Of a stretch of 64,000 nt of DNA, positions 1 through 8,216 are shown piece by piece. Below the pieces are notes generated by a model. The model ran no database searches. It saw only the letters and a program-made list of their open reading frames with translations, and was not told the DNA's origin. Source of the DNA: Verrucomicrobiales bacterium (GTDB lineage: Bacteria > Verrucomicrobiota > Verrucomicrobiia > Verrucomicrobiales > DEV007); assembly GCA_029213005.1 (NCBI GenBank), contig JARGPI010000031.1, positions 16,097 through 80,096 of the forward strand, in the 5' to 3' direction. How positions within the stretch are numbered: the first letter of the stretch is position 1; every line of letters begins with the position of its first letter. The position numbers were made by a program, and so were the translations under genes.

Positions 1-26
1 CTCGCCCGCTAAACTAACGAACCGCA

Positions 27-1562
27 ATGAGTCATACTAAAGATACTGATTTAAAACCTGACGGTACCGTTGTTTTCGGGATGATCGATCAGGGGACGCT
101 GCGTTTACTATCAAAACCGACGGAGTGGCTGGCCGAATACTTCGGCGATCTATGGCATGCGGAGAGTCGCACGCTAACCGTTCAGAGTGGCTCGATATTC
201 GGCAGGTTTTTAATTCACTATAGAGAAAGCGTCGCTACAGAAGAGGAAGCTCTCAATGGCAAAATCAGCTTGCGGGAAACCTTTGTGGAAGGTCGTGAGT
301 TTACCGGAAAGGTCGAAGCGTTGCGGCGGGATCACAACGTACTCGTTTTGCTGCGGAAAGTAGAGGAACTGGAGACATTCGAGACGTTGAATCCTGTCAC
401 GGAGCAAATTGAAGCAGTGGAACGGCTCGCCGGGAATGCGGCTAACGAATTTAATGACTTGTTGGTGAGTGTGTCCGACGGCCTATCCGATCTTTTAGGT
501 GATCCCAAAGTGATCAGAGAAAAGGAGATCGCGCAAAAGCTTTCCACCGTTCATGACGCAGCGACCAAAGCATCGGTTCTTGCCAGGCAATTGCTGATTT
601 ATTCCCGCCGGGCCCGGTTGGTAAAGACCGCGGTTGGCTCCGAAATGTTTATCGGAAATGTAGTCGATAGATTTGCGAAAGACATCCCTTCGACCTTAAA
701 AGTGGAGACGAAGTTCAAAGACGATTTGTGGGATATCGATGCGGACGAGACCCTGCTTCATCAGGTTATGGTTAACATTCTGGAGAATGCCCGTCAGGCG
801 ACATTCGGCAGAGGTACGATCAATCTCACCGCGCGGAATTTTGTTCTGGAAGACCGTGCCGTATCCGAAGCCTTCGAGTGTGATCCGGGCCAATACGTAA
901 TTGTCACGATCTCGGACAACGGCGTCGGGATGCGGAAAAAAACCAGAGAGAGAGTTTTTGAGCCATTTTTCACGACCAAAGAGAGCGAAGCGGGAATTGG
1001 GCTCGGGTTGACCAATGCACTCGGGATCGTCCGTCAGCATGGCGGTCATATTTTATGCACCTCCGCTCTGGGTCAGGGGACCACATTCAGCCTTTATCTG
1101 CCCCGCTATATCAGTGTCGATGCAGAGATTGCCGAGGACGGTTGCCCGCGTCTGGACCCTCAGGAGGACAAAGCCCCCGGAGTTCTTGTGGTGGAAGACG
1201 AAACGCTGCTTCGAAATCTCGTGATGACGCTCTGTCGGAAAAACGGATATCGAGCCTTTGGCGCGGCTGATGGTCAGGAAGCTCTCGAATTTATCCAGAC
1301 CAAACCCGACGAGGTATTTGCCGCCGTGATTGACCTCGCGATGCCGAGAATGACCGGTACCGAGTTTTTCCGCCGGCTCAATGCAGGCGGGATCCATTTG
1401 CCGGTGATTGTGGCGAGTGGCTTTTTAATCGACCGCGATCAATTTATCGAAGAAACCGGCGGCACACCGTTCGCGATCTTTTCGAAACCCTACCAGCTCA
1501 ACGAATTAATCGCCAAGATCGATGAGCTTCGGGATAAATCCGGCGTCGCCTTACCCGCGTAG
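27..1562 (+). CDS. Hybrid histidine-kinase-like protein with C-terminal receiver, phospho-acceptor His missing
   Basis: A 511-residue cytoplasmic signalling protein with no membrane segment. Residues about 1-125 look PAS-like. A dimerisation helix follows at about 130-200, then an HATPase domain with N box (NILENARQA), G1 box (DNGVGM) and G2 box (GIGLGLTN), then a receiver domain from about residue 385 with phospho-acceptor D436 (VIDLAMP) and the conserved Lys in SKPY. The dimerisation helix reads AGNAANEFNDLL, where this family normally has AHDFNNLL, so the phospho-accepting His is Asn140 (codon AAC at 444-446). The ATP-binding and receiver parts look intact. It may be regulatory, may receive phosphate from another kinase, or may be decaying. 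No partner regulator is adjacent. Start is the first ATG in the window's frame; no clear Shine-Dalgarno is visible. Confidence 0.85.
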   Translation: MSHTKDTDLKPDGTVVFGMIDQGTLRLLSKPTEWLAEYFGDLWHAESRTLTVQSGSIFGRFLIHYRESVATEEEALNGKISLRETFVEGREFTGKVEALRRDHNVLVLLRKVEELETFETLNPVTEQIEAVERLAGNAANEFNDLLVSVSDGLSDLLGDPKVIREKEIAQKLSTVHDAATKASVLARQLLIYSRRARLVKTAVGSEMFIGNVVDRFAKDIPSTLKVETKFKDDLWDIDADETLLHQVMVNILENARQATFGRGTINLTARNFVLEDRAVSEAFECDPGQYVIVTISDNGVGMRKKTRERVFEPFFTTKESEAGIGLGLTNALGIVRQHGGHILCTSALGQGTTFSLYLPRYISVDAEIAEDGCPRLDPQEDKAPGVLVVEDETLLRNLVMTLCRKNGYRAFGAADGQEALEFIQTKPDEVFAAVIDLAMPRMTGTEFFRRLNAGGIHLPVIVASGFLIDRDQFIEETGGTPFAIFSKPYQLNELIAKIDELRDKSGVALPA

Positions 1563-1569
1563 CGGAAAC

Positions 1570-1857
1570 TTACTGAGGATCGATCTGGGATTCGGGATCG
1601 TTCGACTTGTAGATCTTGAAGGGCGCATCCGACGGCTTGACCGTCTCAAGTGCCGGTTTGATCAAGGTGGCACCGAGTTTGATGCTTTCCGTCATCGTCA
1701 GCTCGACAGCCTGTTTGCCCATCATGACCCGTCTCGCTTCGTCGAGAGCTGTCGAGAGTAGAAAATCAGCGGTGGCGAGACCTTTACTTTTGGCCGCCTG
1801 CTCGATCAGATTCATCTGCTCTGCAGTCAGTCGTGCTTCGAGTCGTGCTGTTTTCAT
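1570..1857 (-). CDS. DUF1778 (TacA-type) antitoxin, orphan
   Basis: A 95-residue protein whose first half (KTARLEARLTAEQMNLIEQA, then a helix ending in ALDEARR) fits the ribbon-helix-helix DNA-binding domain of DUF1778/TacA antitoxins. Known members neutralise a GNAT-type acetyltransferase toxin encoded immediately downstream. Here the downstream side is occupied by the convergent kinase-like gene, whose stop is 7 bp away, so no toxin is present. The C-terminal third is acidic and Pro-rich, as expected of a toxin-binding tail. It is either a solitary regulator or the remnant of a toxin-antitoxin pair. The only GNAT gene in the window, at 58.5 kb, is too distant to be its partner. Confidence 0.75.
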   Translation of the reverse strand: MKTARLEARLTAEQMNLIEQAAKSKGLATADFLLSTALDEARRVMMGKQAVELTMTESIKLGATLIKPALETVKPSDAPFKIYKSNDPESQIDPQ

Positions 1858-2166
1858 ATCTTTGCGATCGGATAATCTGCCAATATTGCAAATGCCTTTT
1901 TAGTAGCAGAATACATTGTTTTACAAAAAAGAGGCGGTCTTGCAATCGTAATTTCACGAAATCGCCGTAAAAATTTAAAAAATCATGAGCGAATTGTGGA
2001 AAACCATAGCGGTTAATGCGGGCGATGGAAAAACCTTTATCGAAGATGTCTCGAAGAATGGGATTCGTTTTTTGAAGTCAAATTTGGATCGGCTCCCGTT
2101 GTTTTCGTCGATCCGGACGAGTGAATCAGGTGAAAACGATCGCGATGAGAGGCATTTTGGATCGAC

Positions 2167-2329
2167 GTAGAACGGGCGTCCCCGCCCGTTCAGCATTGCG
2201 GGAGCCTATCGCCGATCAAAGAATTATTCCTTTATAACAATTCTAAGCCTAAACCCGGTCGTAGGGGTGGTAACTCTGAGGGCTTTTGCGGCTCCTGCAA
2301 TGCTGAACAGGCGGGGACGCCAGTTCTAC
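2167..2329. repeat. Inverted pair of REP-like palindromes
   Basis: Arms at 2167-2206 and 2290-2329 are inverted copies of each other, matching at 37 of 40 positions, separated by 83 bp. Each arm contains its own hairpin; in the first, AACGGGCG and CGCCCGTT flank a 4-base loop. Each arm begins GTAGAAC at its outer end. This is the layout of a head-to-head REP pair. The rest of the 620-bp gap from 1858 to 2477 is AT-rich upstream of the antitoxin and shows nothing convincing. A 61-codon open frame at 1985-2170 runs into the first arm and is not credible as a gene. Confidence 0.8.
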
Positions 2330-2477
2330 GGGGCTTCGCTGTTGATCTATCCTTTGGGATTCCTGGGGGAAATCAACCTCACCGCCCGATCGGATTCCCT
2401 CATTTCTTACCGCAATTTTCGTTATCGGATCGACGGGGTCTGTGCTACGGTCCGGCTCAGTTTAAAAACGGAATTCA

Positions 2478-3899
2478 ATGAGCAAAAGTTTATTCGAGAA
2501 AGTATGGGATGCCCACGAAGTGAGAAAATTGTCGAACGGACAAACTCAGCTTCTCATCGGAACCCATCTGATTCATGAGGTGACCAGCCCACAGGCTTTC
2601 GGGATGCTTCGTGACCTCGGTTTGAAGGTGAAATTCCCAAACCGGACTTTTGCCACGGTCGATCACATCGTGCCAACCACGGAACGGGTCGAGCCTTACT
2701 CAGATCCTCTCGCCCAGGCGATGATCACTGCGCTCCGCGAAAATTGTGAGGAATTTGGCGTCACTTTCTTCGATATCGGAAGTGGAAAACAAGGCGTGGT
2801 TCACGTGGTCGGGCCGGAGCAGGGTATCACTCAGCCGGGAACCACGATTGCCTGTGGTGACTCGCATACCGCAACTCACGGTGCGTTCGGAGCGATCGCT
2901 TTTGGAATCGGGACCACTCAGATTCGCGACGTTCTGGCGACACAGACGATTTCGATGGGGAAATTGAAAGTTCGCCGCATCAATGTGGATGGCGAACTGC
3001 CAGCCGGTGTTTACGCGAAAGATGTCGCGCTTCACATCATCAAATTACTCGGTGCCAAAGGTGGTATCGGATTTGCCTACGAATACGGCGGTTCTCTTTT
3101 CGACAATATGTCGATGGAAGAGCGGATGACGGTTTGTAACATGTCGATCGAAGGCGGAGCCCGCTGCGGATATGTGAATCCGGACCAGAAAACTTTCGAT
3201 TACCTTGAGGGGAAACCTTATTCTCCAAAAGGTGCCGACTGGGATAAAGCGGTCGAAAACTGGAAGGCGTTTGCTTCCGATCCCGATTGCCAATATGACG
3301 ATGTGGTGAACATCGATGCGGCGGACATTGCACCGTCAGTCACCTGGGGAATTTCTCCTGACCATGGTATTTTTGTGACGGAAAACATCCCGGATCCTGT
3401 CGATTTCTCCGATCCTGAAGAGAAGGAAAGCATTCGCGAAGCGCTCGAATACATGAAGCTTCCTGCCGGTGCACCAATCGCGGGAACCAAAGTTGACGTT
3501 TGTTTCATCGGAAGCTGCACCAACGGCCGGATCTCCGATTTCCGGGAAGCCGCGAAATTTCTCGAAGGTCACACTGTTGCCGATCATGTCACGGCCATTG
3601 CGGTGCCCGGCTCAGAAATCGTAGCTCATCTCTGCGAACAGGAAGGTATCGCTGAAACCTTCCGTAAAGCGGGATTTGAGTGGCGGGGCGCGGGTTGTTC
3701 GATGTGTCTGGCGATGAATCCTGACAAACTGGTAGGCGATCAAATTTGCGCCAGTTCCAGTAACCGGAATTTCAAAGGCAGACAGGGAAGTACCACTGGC
3801 CGGACGATTTTGATGTCTCCTGTGATGGTTGCTGCGGCAGCTGTGACCGGCGTGGTCAGCGATGCCCGGGAAGTCTTTCAAGTCGCCGCCGGCGTATAA
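2478..3899 (+). CDS. leuC: 3-isopropylmalate dehydratase large subunit
   Basis: LeuC (473 residues, the normal length) isomerises 2-isopropylmalate to 3-isopropylmalate in leucine biosynthesis, as a heterodimer with LeuD. The aconitase fold is clear throughout. The 4Fe-4S ligands appear as CFIGSCTNGRISD near residue 340 and as GCSMCLAMNPD near residue 410. The N-terminus (LFEKVWDAHEV) and the DHIVPT segment are typical. The start ATG at 2478 is the family start. LeuD, commonly adjacent, is not downstream: the next features are the SRP RNA on the other strand and trpB. The small subunit must be encoded outside this window. Confidence 0.97.
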   Translation: MSKSLFEKVWDAHEVRKLSNGQTQLLIGTHLIHEVTSPQAFGMLRDLGLKVKFPNRTFATVDHIVPTTERVEPYSDPLAQAMITALRENCEEFGVTFFDIGSGKQGVVHVVGPEQGITQPGTTIACGDSHTATHGAFGAIAFGIGTTQIRDVLATQTISMGKLKVRRINVDGELPAGVYAKDVALHIIKLLGAKGGIGFAYEYGGSLFDNMSMEERMTVCNMSIEGGARCGYVNPDQKTFDYLEGKPYSPKGADWDKAVENWKAFASDPDCQYDDVVNIDAADIAPSVTWGISPDHGIFVTENIPDPVDFSDPEEKESIREALEYMKLPAGAPIAGTKVDVCFIGSCTNGRISDFREAAKFLEGHTVADHVTAIAVPGSEIVAHLCEQEGIAETFRKAGFEWRGAGCSMCLAMNPDKLVGDQICASSSNRNFKGRQGSTTGRTILMSPVMVAAAAVTGVVSDAREVFQVAAGV

Positions 3900-3915
3900 C
3901 TCTTGAAAAAGGAAG

Positions 3916-4006
3916 AATCAGGGAACCGCGGCAAGTTTGGACTGGTTACCGTTGCTGCCTTCCGGCCCTGGCGGAATTCGCCAGCCAAAATTCCACGGCC
4001 CCTGAA
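3916..4006 (-). ncRNA. ffs: Signal recognition particle RNA, small bacterial (4.5S) type
   Basis: On the minus strand the segment GGGCCGGAAGGCAGCA carries the nearly invariant SRP helix-8 tip: a GGAA tetraloop closed by GCC/GGC, with CAG on the 5' side and AGCA on the 3' side forming the symmetric loop that binds Ffh. The ends (complement of 3993-4003 and of 3920-3931) can pair to close a single elongated hairpin of about 90 nt, the size of the 4.5S type. A T-rich stretch follows at about 3905-3910 on the minus strand. The RNA is antisense-oriented between leuC and trpB. End positions are approximate. The plus-strand open frame over this region (3903-4217) is a shadow. Confidence 0.87.
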
Positions 4007-4095
4007 GCCGCTTCCTACTTCAAAAACACCGGAAACTCAAACGGGAAATACATTCTTTACGAATCGAATAGCGTGTGACGCAAGCCCGACGGGGC

Positions 4096-4136
4096 GATTG
4101 TACAGGGTACAGTCCGCGACTGTACAGGGTACAATC
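4096..4136. repeat. GTAC element, copy A, upstream of trpB
   Basis: Two 19-bp halves, each with the core TGTACAGGGTACA, are arranged as an inverted pair around CGC. The whole 41 bp is palindromic except for the two AGG triplets. It ends 77 bp before the trpB start. Related elements occur at 23122-23160, 40139-40200 and 56481-56521, each just upstream of a plus-strand gene. It could be an extragenic palindromic repeat or a binding site. Confidence 0.8.
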
Positions 4137-4213
4137 TCCGAAAAATGCCGTGGTGGTGACTTCGAGCCGCCGCTGCGAACAAGATTTAGCAATTTGAACC
4201 GTAACCTTTTCAA

Positions 4214-5422
4214 ATGACAACAACGATCGATCCAGAAACTTTGCCCGATGCGGGCGGTCACTTCGGTGATTTCGGCGGACAATTTGTTCCTGAAACCCTT
4301 GTCGCAGCCCTGAACGAGCTCACCGAAGAATACGGGAAAGCGAAACAGGACCCCGCTTTCCAGGCAGAACTCGATCGATTGCTCTCCGAATTTTGCGGTC
4401 GGGAAACCCCGCTCTATTTTGCGGAACGACTCACCGAAGCCTGCGGCGGCGCTAAAATTTATCTGAAGCGGGAAGATCTCCTTCACACTGGCGCGCACAA
4501 AATTAACAACGCGCTCGGTCAGGTGCTGCTCGCGATTCGCCTCGGGAAAAAGCGGATTATCGCCGAGACTGGAGCCGGTCAGCACGGCGTTGCCACCGCT
4601 ACGGTCTGTGCCCGCTTCGGGCTCGATTGCACCGTTTACATGGGCGCGGTCGACATGGAGCGGCAGCACCTCAATGTGGTCCGGATGGAACTACTCGGCG
4701 CTAAAGTCGTGGGGGTGGAAGCGGGCCAGAAAACCTTGAAAGAGGCGGTGAATGAAGCGCTTCGTGACTGGGTTACCAATGTGCGCACCACCCATTACAT
4801 CCTCGGCAGCGCCCTCGGGCCGCATCCGTATCCGATGATGGTTCGGGACTTTCACCGCGTCATCGGGCTCGAAGCCCGCCGCCAGATTTTGGAGCGGGAA
4901 GAGCGGCTTCCTGATGCGCTCGTTGCCTGTGTTGGTGGCGGCAGCAATGCGATCGGTTTGTTTCATCCTTTCTTGAAAGACGAAGACGTCCGCATGGTTG
5001 GAGTTGAAGCCGGTGGGCACGGGATCAAAAAAGGCGATCACGCCGCCAGATTTCAGGGAGGCAAACTCGGCGTTCTTCAGGGAACCAAGACCTGGTTGCT
5101 CGCCGATGATGATGGCCAAATCGAGCTGACTCACTCCGTTTCAGCCGGTCTCGATTACGCAGCCGTCGGCCCCGAGCACGCTTTCCTTCAGGATGCCGGT
5201 CGCGTTCAATACACCTATGCAACGGATGACGAAGCTCTGGAGGCCTTTCAGGACTTGTCCAGGCTCGAGGGCATTATCCCCGCACTGGAGAGCTCTCACG
5301 CCATCGCTTACGCCAAGAAACTCGCCAAAGAGCTCGGTCCCGACAAAATTATCGTCGTGAACCTCTCCGGCCGCGGTGACAAAGACGTCGAGCAGGCCGC
5401 CAGGTTCCTTCTGGAATCCTAG
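4214..5422 (+). CDS. trpB: Tryptophan synthase beta chain
   Basis: A 402-residue PLP enzyme that condenses indole with serine to make tryptophan, normally in complex with TrpA. The PLP lysine sits in HTGAHKINNALGQ. The GAGQHGVATA loop and the Gly-rich phosphate-binding loop CVGGGSNAIG are present, and the C-terminal NLSGRGDKD is canonical, so it is the conventional TrpB1 type. Length is normal. No trpA or other trp gene is adjacent: upstream is the SRP RNA on the opposite strand, downstream a secreted sialidase-like gene. The leader carries a GTAC repeat at 4096-4136 but no obvious leader peptide or riboswitch. Confidence 0.97.
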   Translation: MTTTIDPETLPDAGGHFGDFGGQFVPETLVAALNELTEEYGKAKQDPAFQAELDRLLSEFCGRETPLYFAERLTEACGGAKIYLKREDLLHTGAHKINNALGQVLLAIRLGKKRIIAETGAGQHGVATATVCARFGLDCTVYMGAVDMERQHLNVVRMELLGAKVVGVEAGQKTLKEAVNEALRDWVTNVRTTHYILGSALGPHPYPMMVRDFHRVIGLEARRQILEREERLPDALVACVGGGSNAIGLFHPFLKDEDVRMVGVEAGGHGIKKGDHAARFQGGKLGVLQGTKTWLLADDDGQIELTHSVSAGLDYAAVGPEHAFLQDAGRVQYTYATDDEALEAFQDLSRLEGIIPALESSHAIAYAKKLAKELGPDKIIVVNLSGRGDKDVEQAARFLLES

Positions 5423-5434
5423 ACCGGCAAAAAC

Positions 5435-5458
5435 GTAGCGGTGGCTTCCAGCCGCCGA
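5435..5458. repeat. REP-like hairpin
   Basis: The sequence begins GTAGCGGTGGCTTCCAGCC and folds as CGGTGGC/GCCGCCG around a TTCCA loop, one G-U pair included. The same family appears inverted at 56522-56545 (GTAGCGGCGGCCTCCAGCC on the minus strand). It lies just behind trpB and may serve as a 3' stem, but no T-run follows. Confidence 0.65.
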
Positions 5459-5636
5459 TTACAACCGTCTAGTGAAAAACCTGTTCTACACCGGTTTTTC
5501 GACTTTTTGCGTCGATATCGGTACGATTGCTTCGTTCATGATTTTTCATTCCAAGAGAAGCGGGGGATTAAAGAAAGTATGGAGCGCGTTTGGGTAGGTG
5601 GAAAAGCGTTACGGCTTATGCATCAGTTCCACCCAA

Positions 5637-6698
5637 ATGATAAGAACACTAACTTTAGCCCTGATCCTGGTCGGGCTCCTCCATTGTGCGGGTTACGCCA
5701 GTGAAAATGCGATCACAATCGGCGAGCCGCGAATTGTGATACCGGCTCCGGAAAACGAACGCTTTGCGCATCTCTCCTGGCCGAAGATTGTGACGGCTCC
5801 GGATGGCACTCTGGTCACAGCCTACATCGCCGGCCGAAAACACGTCAATGGTGATGGTTGCCCGGCGGTCTCTGTTTCGAGGGACCATGGCAAAACTTTC
5901 AGTAAACCAAAGATCCTGCGCGAATTCGATAAAACGATGCGCTACCAACACGGTGCGAACCTGGCTCTCGGTGTGGCGGAAGATGGTGCTCTTGTTCTGA
6001 TGGTGATGGCTTTCACCAACGATGAACGCAACTCGATTTTCGGTTGGCGCTCGGAGGACTCGGGCGAAACCTGGATACCTACCGACACCACTTCGCTGGC
6101 GGATAGCAAAACCGGGTCTGTTTTCGGATATGTCTTCCCCGTTCCCGGCAAGGGACTCGCGGTCTGCGGGCACTTCCGTAAACCGAAGGGCGATGGTATC
6201 TGGATCGCTTTCTCAAAGGATCACGGGAAGTCCTGGGGCGCTCCCGAAACCATCACCGGAAACCGTTATTTTGAGCCGACGTTCCTTTTTTCGGAAGGTA
6301 AACTGATCGGCTTGATCCGCGAGAATTCCGCTCGCGCATACCATCAGTATGTGAGCAGCGACCTCGGCAAAAGCTGGGAGGCGACCGAAAAAGCTTTGCA
6401 GGGAAATCCCTCAGCGACTCACCCAAGCCCTTTTTTGATCGAGGATCCCGCGCATCCCGGGCAGCTATACGCGCTCCAGTCCGAGCGTGGGAAAGATAAC
6501 CGGATCCATCTCTGGAAAACCACCGCTGCTAAACTCGACTGGAAGCCTGTCGCTCAGGTTGTCGAGGTTCCCAACGATCGAGATTTCAGTTACCCATGGA
6601 TGACGCCCCTCGGAAACGGAAAGTGGTTCCTCGTTTATTACTCCGGCGAAAAAGACGGCCCGAATTCCATCTGGGGGCTCGAAATGACCCTGCCATGA
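5637..6698 (+). CDS. Secreted sialidase-like BNR-repeat protein
   Basis: A six-bladed-propeller protein of the sialidase/BNR family. The start used is ATG 5637, which gives a signal peptide (MIRTLTLALILVGLLHCAGYAS); an upstream GTG at 5598 would put charged residues before it. Asp-box motifs are visible: SRDHGKTF, SEDSGETW, SKDHGKSW and SSDLGKSW. Such proteins cleave or bind sialic acids or other glycans outside the cytoplasm or in the periplasm; the substrate cannot be read from the sequence. The stop overlaps the next gene's start (ATGA at 6695-6698), so the two are probably translationally coupled and work on related glycans. Confidence 0.87.
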   Translation: MIRTLTLALILVGLLHCAGYASENAITIGEPRIVIPAPENERFAHLSWPKIVTAPDGTLVTAYIAGRKHVNGDGCPAVSVSRDHGKTFSKPKILREFDKTMRYQHGANLALGVAEDGALVLMVMAFTNDERNSIFGWRSEDSGETWIPTDTTSLADSKTGSVFGYVFPVPGKGLAVCGHFRKPKGDGIWIAFSKDHGKSWGAPETITGNRYFEPTFLFSEGKLIGLIRENSARAYHQYVSSDLGKSWEATEKALQGNPSATHPSPFLIEDPAHPGQLYALQSERGKDNRIHLWKTTAAKLDWKPVAQVVEVPNDRDFSYPWMTPLGNGKWFLVYYSGEKDGPNSIWGLEMTLP

Positions 6699-7894
6699 AA
6701 CCAACACGACGCCATTTTTTGCTAAGAACCGCCGCAACTGGATTAGGGTGGGGTATGGCGACACACGCCGATGCCTTGCAACCGGCACCTCCGGGGGACT
6801 GGACTTTGCACGGAGAGCAATTCCGGCACAGCGGCCCACCTGAGAACGGTTGGGTGCAGAATTTTACCTCCACCGTTGAAGCTCTTTCAGAAGATCGCTG
6901 GAGGGTTTGGACGAGCGCATCGGTTCCGAATAGCCATTACAAGAATATCGGTTTTTATGAAGGTCGCGTTGGGGGGAAATGGCGAGCCGTCCACGCCGCC
7001 TGCAGCACCGGGGAACCGGATCGGAACGCGGAGTTGGCCATCGGCGGGATGCCGGGGGGCTGTCATCCGGTACAGGTGGTCACCCTTCGGTTGCTCGACG
7101 GACGAACCCGGCTCTATTTCTGGGCGCATGGCAAAGGTGTTGTTCGATATATCGCAGCTGACAGTCTCGATGAGACCGCCCGCCGGTTCCACGTAGTGAA
7201 TGCACTTAGCCCTTGTCTCTATCATCCTGCGGACCGTGCCGTAAGTGGGGAGGTGGCAAGTGAGGCCGGTCTGAAACGTCGATCCCAACAGATCGCGTCT
7301 CCCGTAGCCGGGGAAAAACTGGCTACTCCCGAACTCATTTCAAATGACGCCACTAATGTCTATCAACTCCCCGACGGAAGTTTTGAGATGTATTCCGTCG
7401 CTCTGGTCCAGGTGGAAAAAGACAATCCACGCTATGCTTCGCAGGACAATTTAAAAGGCTACCTGCGTGTCATTGACCGGTATACCAGCCCGAATGGTCT
7501 GGTATGGGGCAACCGGCAGCGGGTTATTACGCCCGACGAAAACGACCCAATCGATCAGCAGTTTTACTACCTGTCGGTAACCTACACCGACGAGGGGCGA
7601 CTTGGGCTTTTGGGGAACTATCGTCTCGACTCTCAATCGATCGATATTGAAGCCTGCTATTCGAAAGACGGTATTACCTGGGATCGCCCCGCAAGGAGTC
7701 CATTGATACCAAGATCCAAACCCGGTAACGGAGTCGATACCTACCTGCTGCACGCACCGCACAATCTGGTTCGTCGCGACGGGCGCTGGTGGCTTTTCTA
7801 TACCGGTGGGAATTTTTCCCACAACCACAAAGGTTCCCACGGGAATCCCGATCGTGCCATTCATGCCGCATCCTGCGGGTCGGTATGGGCCTAA
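6695..7894 (+). CDS. Tat-exported propeller-like glycoside hydrolase-related protein
   Basis: About 400 residues beginning with a Tat signal (TRRHFLLRTAATGLGWG) with likely cleavage after ADA. The start at 6695 overlaps the sialidase stop and places the twin Arg at residues 4-5; a longer frame from 6596 is not needed. The body has repeated beta-rich segments, with Trp-rich stretches such as SPNGLVWGNRQRV, SKDGITWDRPA and RRDGRWWLFYTGG, reminiscent of the five-bladed GH43/GH32/GH68 propellers. I cannot place the catalytic acids with confidence. It probably acts on an extracellular glycan together with the sialidase-like protein. It ends just before a stem-loop and the retron. Confidence 0.65.
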   Translation: MKPTRRHFLLRTAATGLGWGMATHADALQPAPPGDWTLHGEQFRHSGPPENGWVQNFTSTVEALSEDRWRVWTSASVPNSHYKNIGFYEGRVGGKWRAVHAACSTGEPDRNAELAIGGMPGGCHPVQVVTLRLLDGRTRLYFWAHGKGVVRYIAADSLDETARRFHVVNALSPCLYHPADRAVSGEVASEAGLKRRSQQIASPVAGEKLATPELISNDATNVYQLPDGSFEMYSVALVQVEKDNPRYASQDNLKGYLRVIDRYTSPNGLVWGNRQRVITPDENDPIDQQFYYLSVTYTDEGRLGLLGNYRLDSQSIDIEACYSKDGITWDRPARSPLIPRSKPGNGVDTYLLHAPHNLVRRDGRWWLFYTGGNFSHNHKGSHGNPDRAIHAASCGSVWA

Positions 7895-7933
7895 AGCTGC
7901 CTCGGGGACCTCTGTTAAAAAAGAGATAGAAAG

Positions 7934-7962
7934 TTGGGGGCAAATTAACTTTCAGCCCCCAA
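7934..7962 (+). terminator. Possible terminator stem after the propeller gene
   Basis: TTGGGGGC and GCCCCCAA can pair around a loop of about 12 bases. There is no T-run, so termination is uncertain. It lies immediately before the proposed retron RNA and could instead be part of that locus. Confidence 0.35.
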
Positions 7963-8195
7963 AGCAGCCAACCATTCTTGTCAAAAGCGACATTCCTGAT
8001 TATGCTGCGGGCAAAAGCAGCGGCTTCCGTCGGCTAAGCGGATTGTTTTTCGGCTTGTTCGGAATGCAATCTCTGCGGGGTTACCCCGTGGTATAGACTG
8101 ACTGAATCATATCGACTCGAGGGCCTAACTACCGCTACGCGGTAGAACCGCCCACGACTAACCGGCAGGGTTGGTCGGCGGAGGTTGGCTGATTT
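7961..8195 (+). ncRNA. Candidate retron msr-msd RNA
   Basis: The 322-bp gap before the reverse transcriptase is packed with secondary structure. AAAGCAGCCAACC at 7961-7973 is complementary at 12 of 13 positions to GGTTGGCTGATTT at 8183-8195, the arrangement expected of retron a1/a2 ends. Shortly after a1, an AAGC context (branching G candidate 7987) precedes hairpins at 8004-8021 (GCTGC/GCAGC), 8076-8088 (CGGGG-TTA-CCCCG), 8129-8145 (perfect 7-bp stem CTACCGC/GCGGTAG) and 8155-8177 (CGACTAACC/GGTTGGTCG, one G-U pair). A promoter-like TTGTCA-N17-TATGCT at 7978-8006 would start transcription inside this span. If that promoter is real, the a1 assignment is wrong and the RNA is shorter. Ends and msr/msd boundary are inferred. 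Confidence 0.6.
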
Positions 8196-8216
8196 GCCTT
8201 TCACGCCCGGGACCCG

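Noticed and set aside
1985..2170. 61-codon open frame upstream of leuC
   Set aside because: No ribosome-binding site, runs into a palindromic repeat, no recognisable family.
2267..2578. 103-codon open frame upstream of leuC
   Set aside because: Overlaps the second palindromic arm and the first 100 bp of leuC in another frame.
3903..4217. Open frame of 104 codons between leuC and trpB on the plus strand
   Set aside because: It runs antisense through the SRP RNA and the GTAC repeat; composition is not protein-like.
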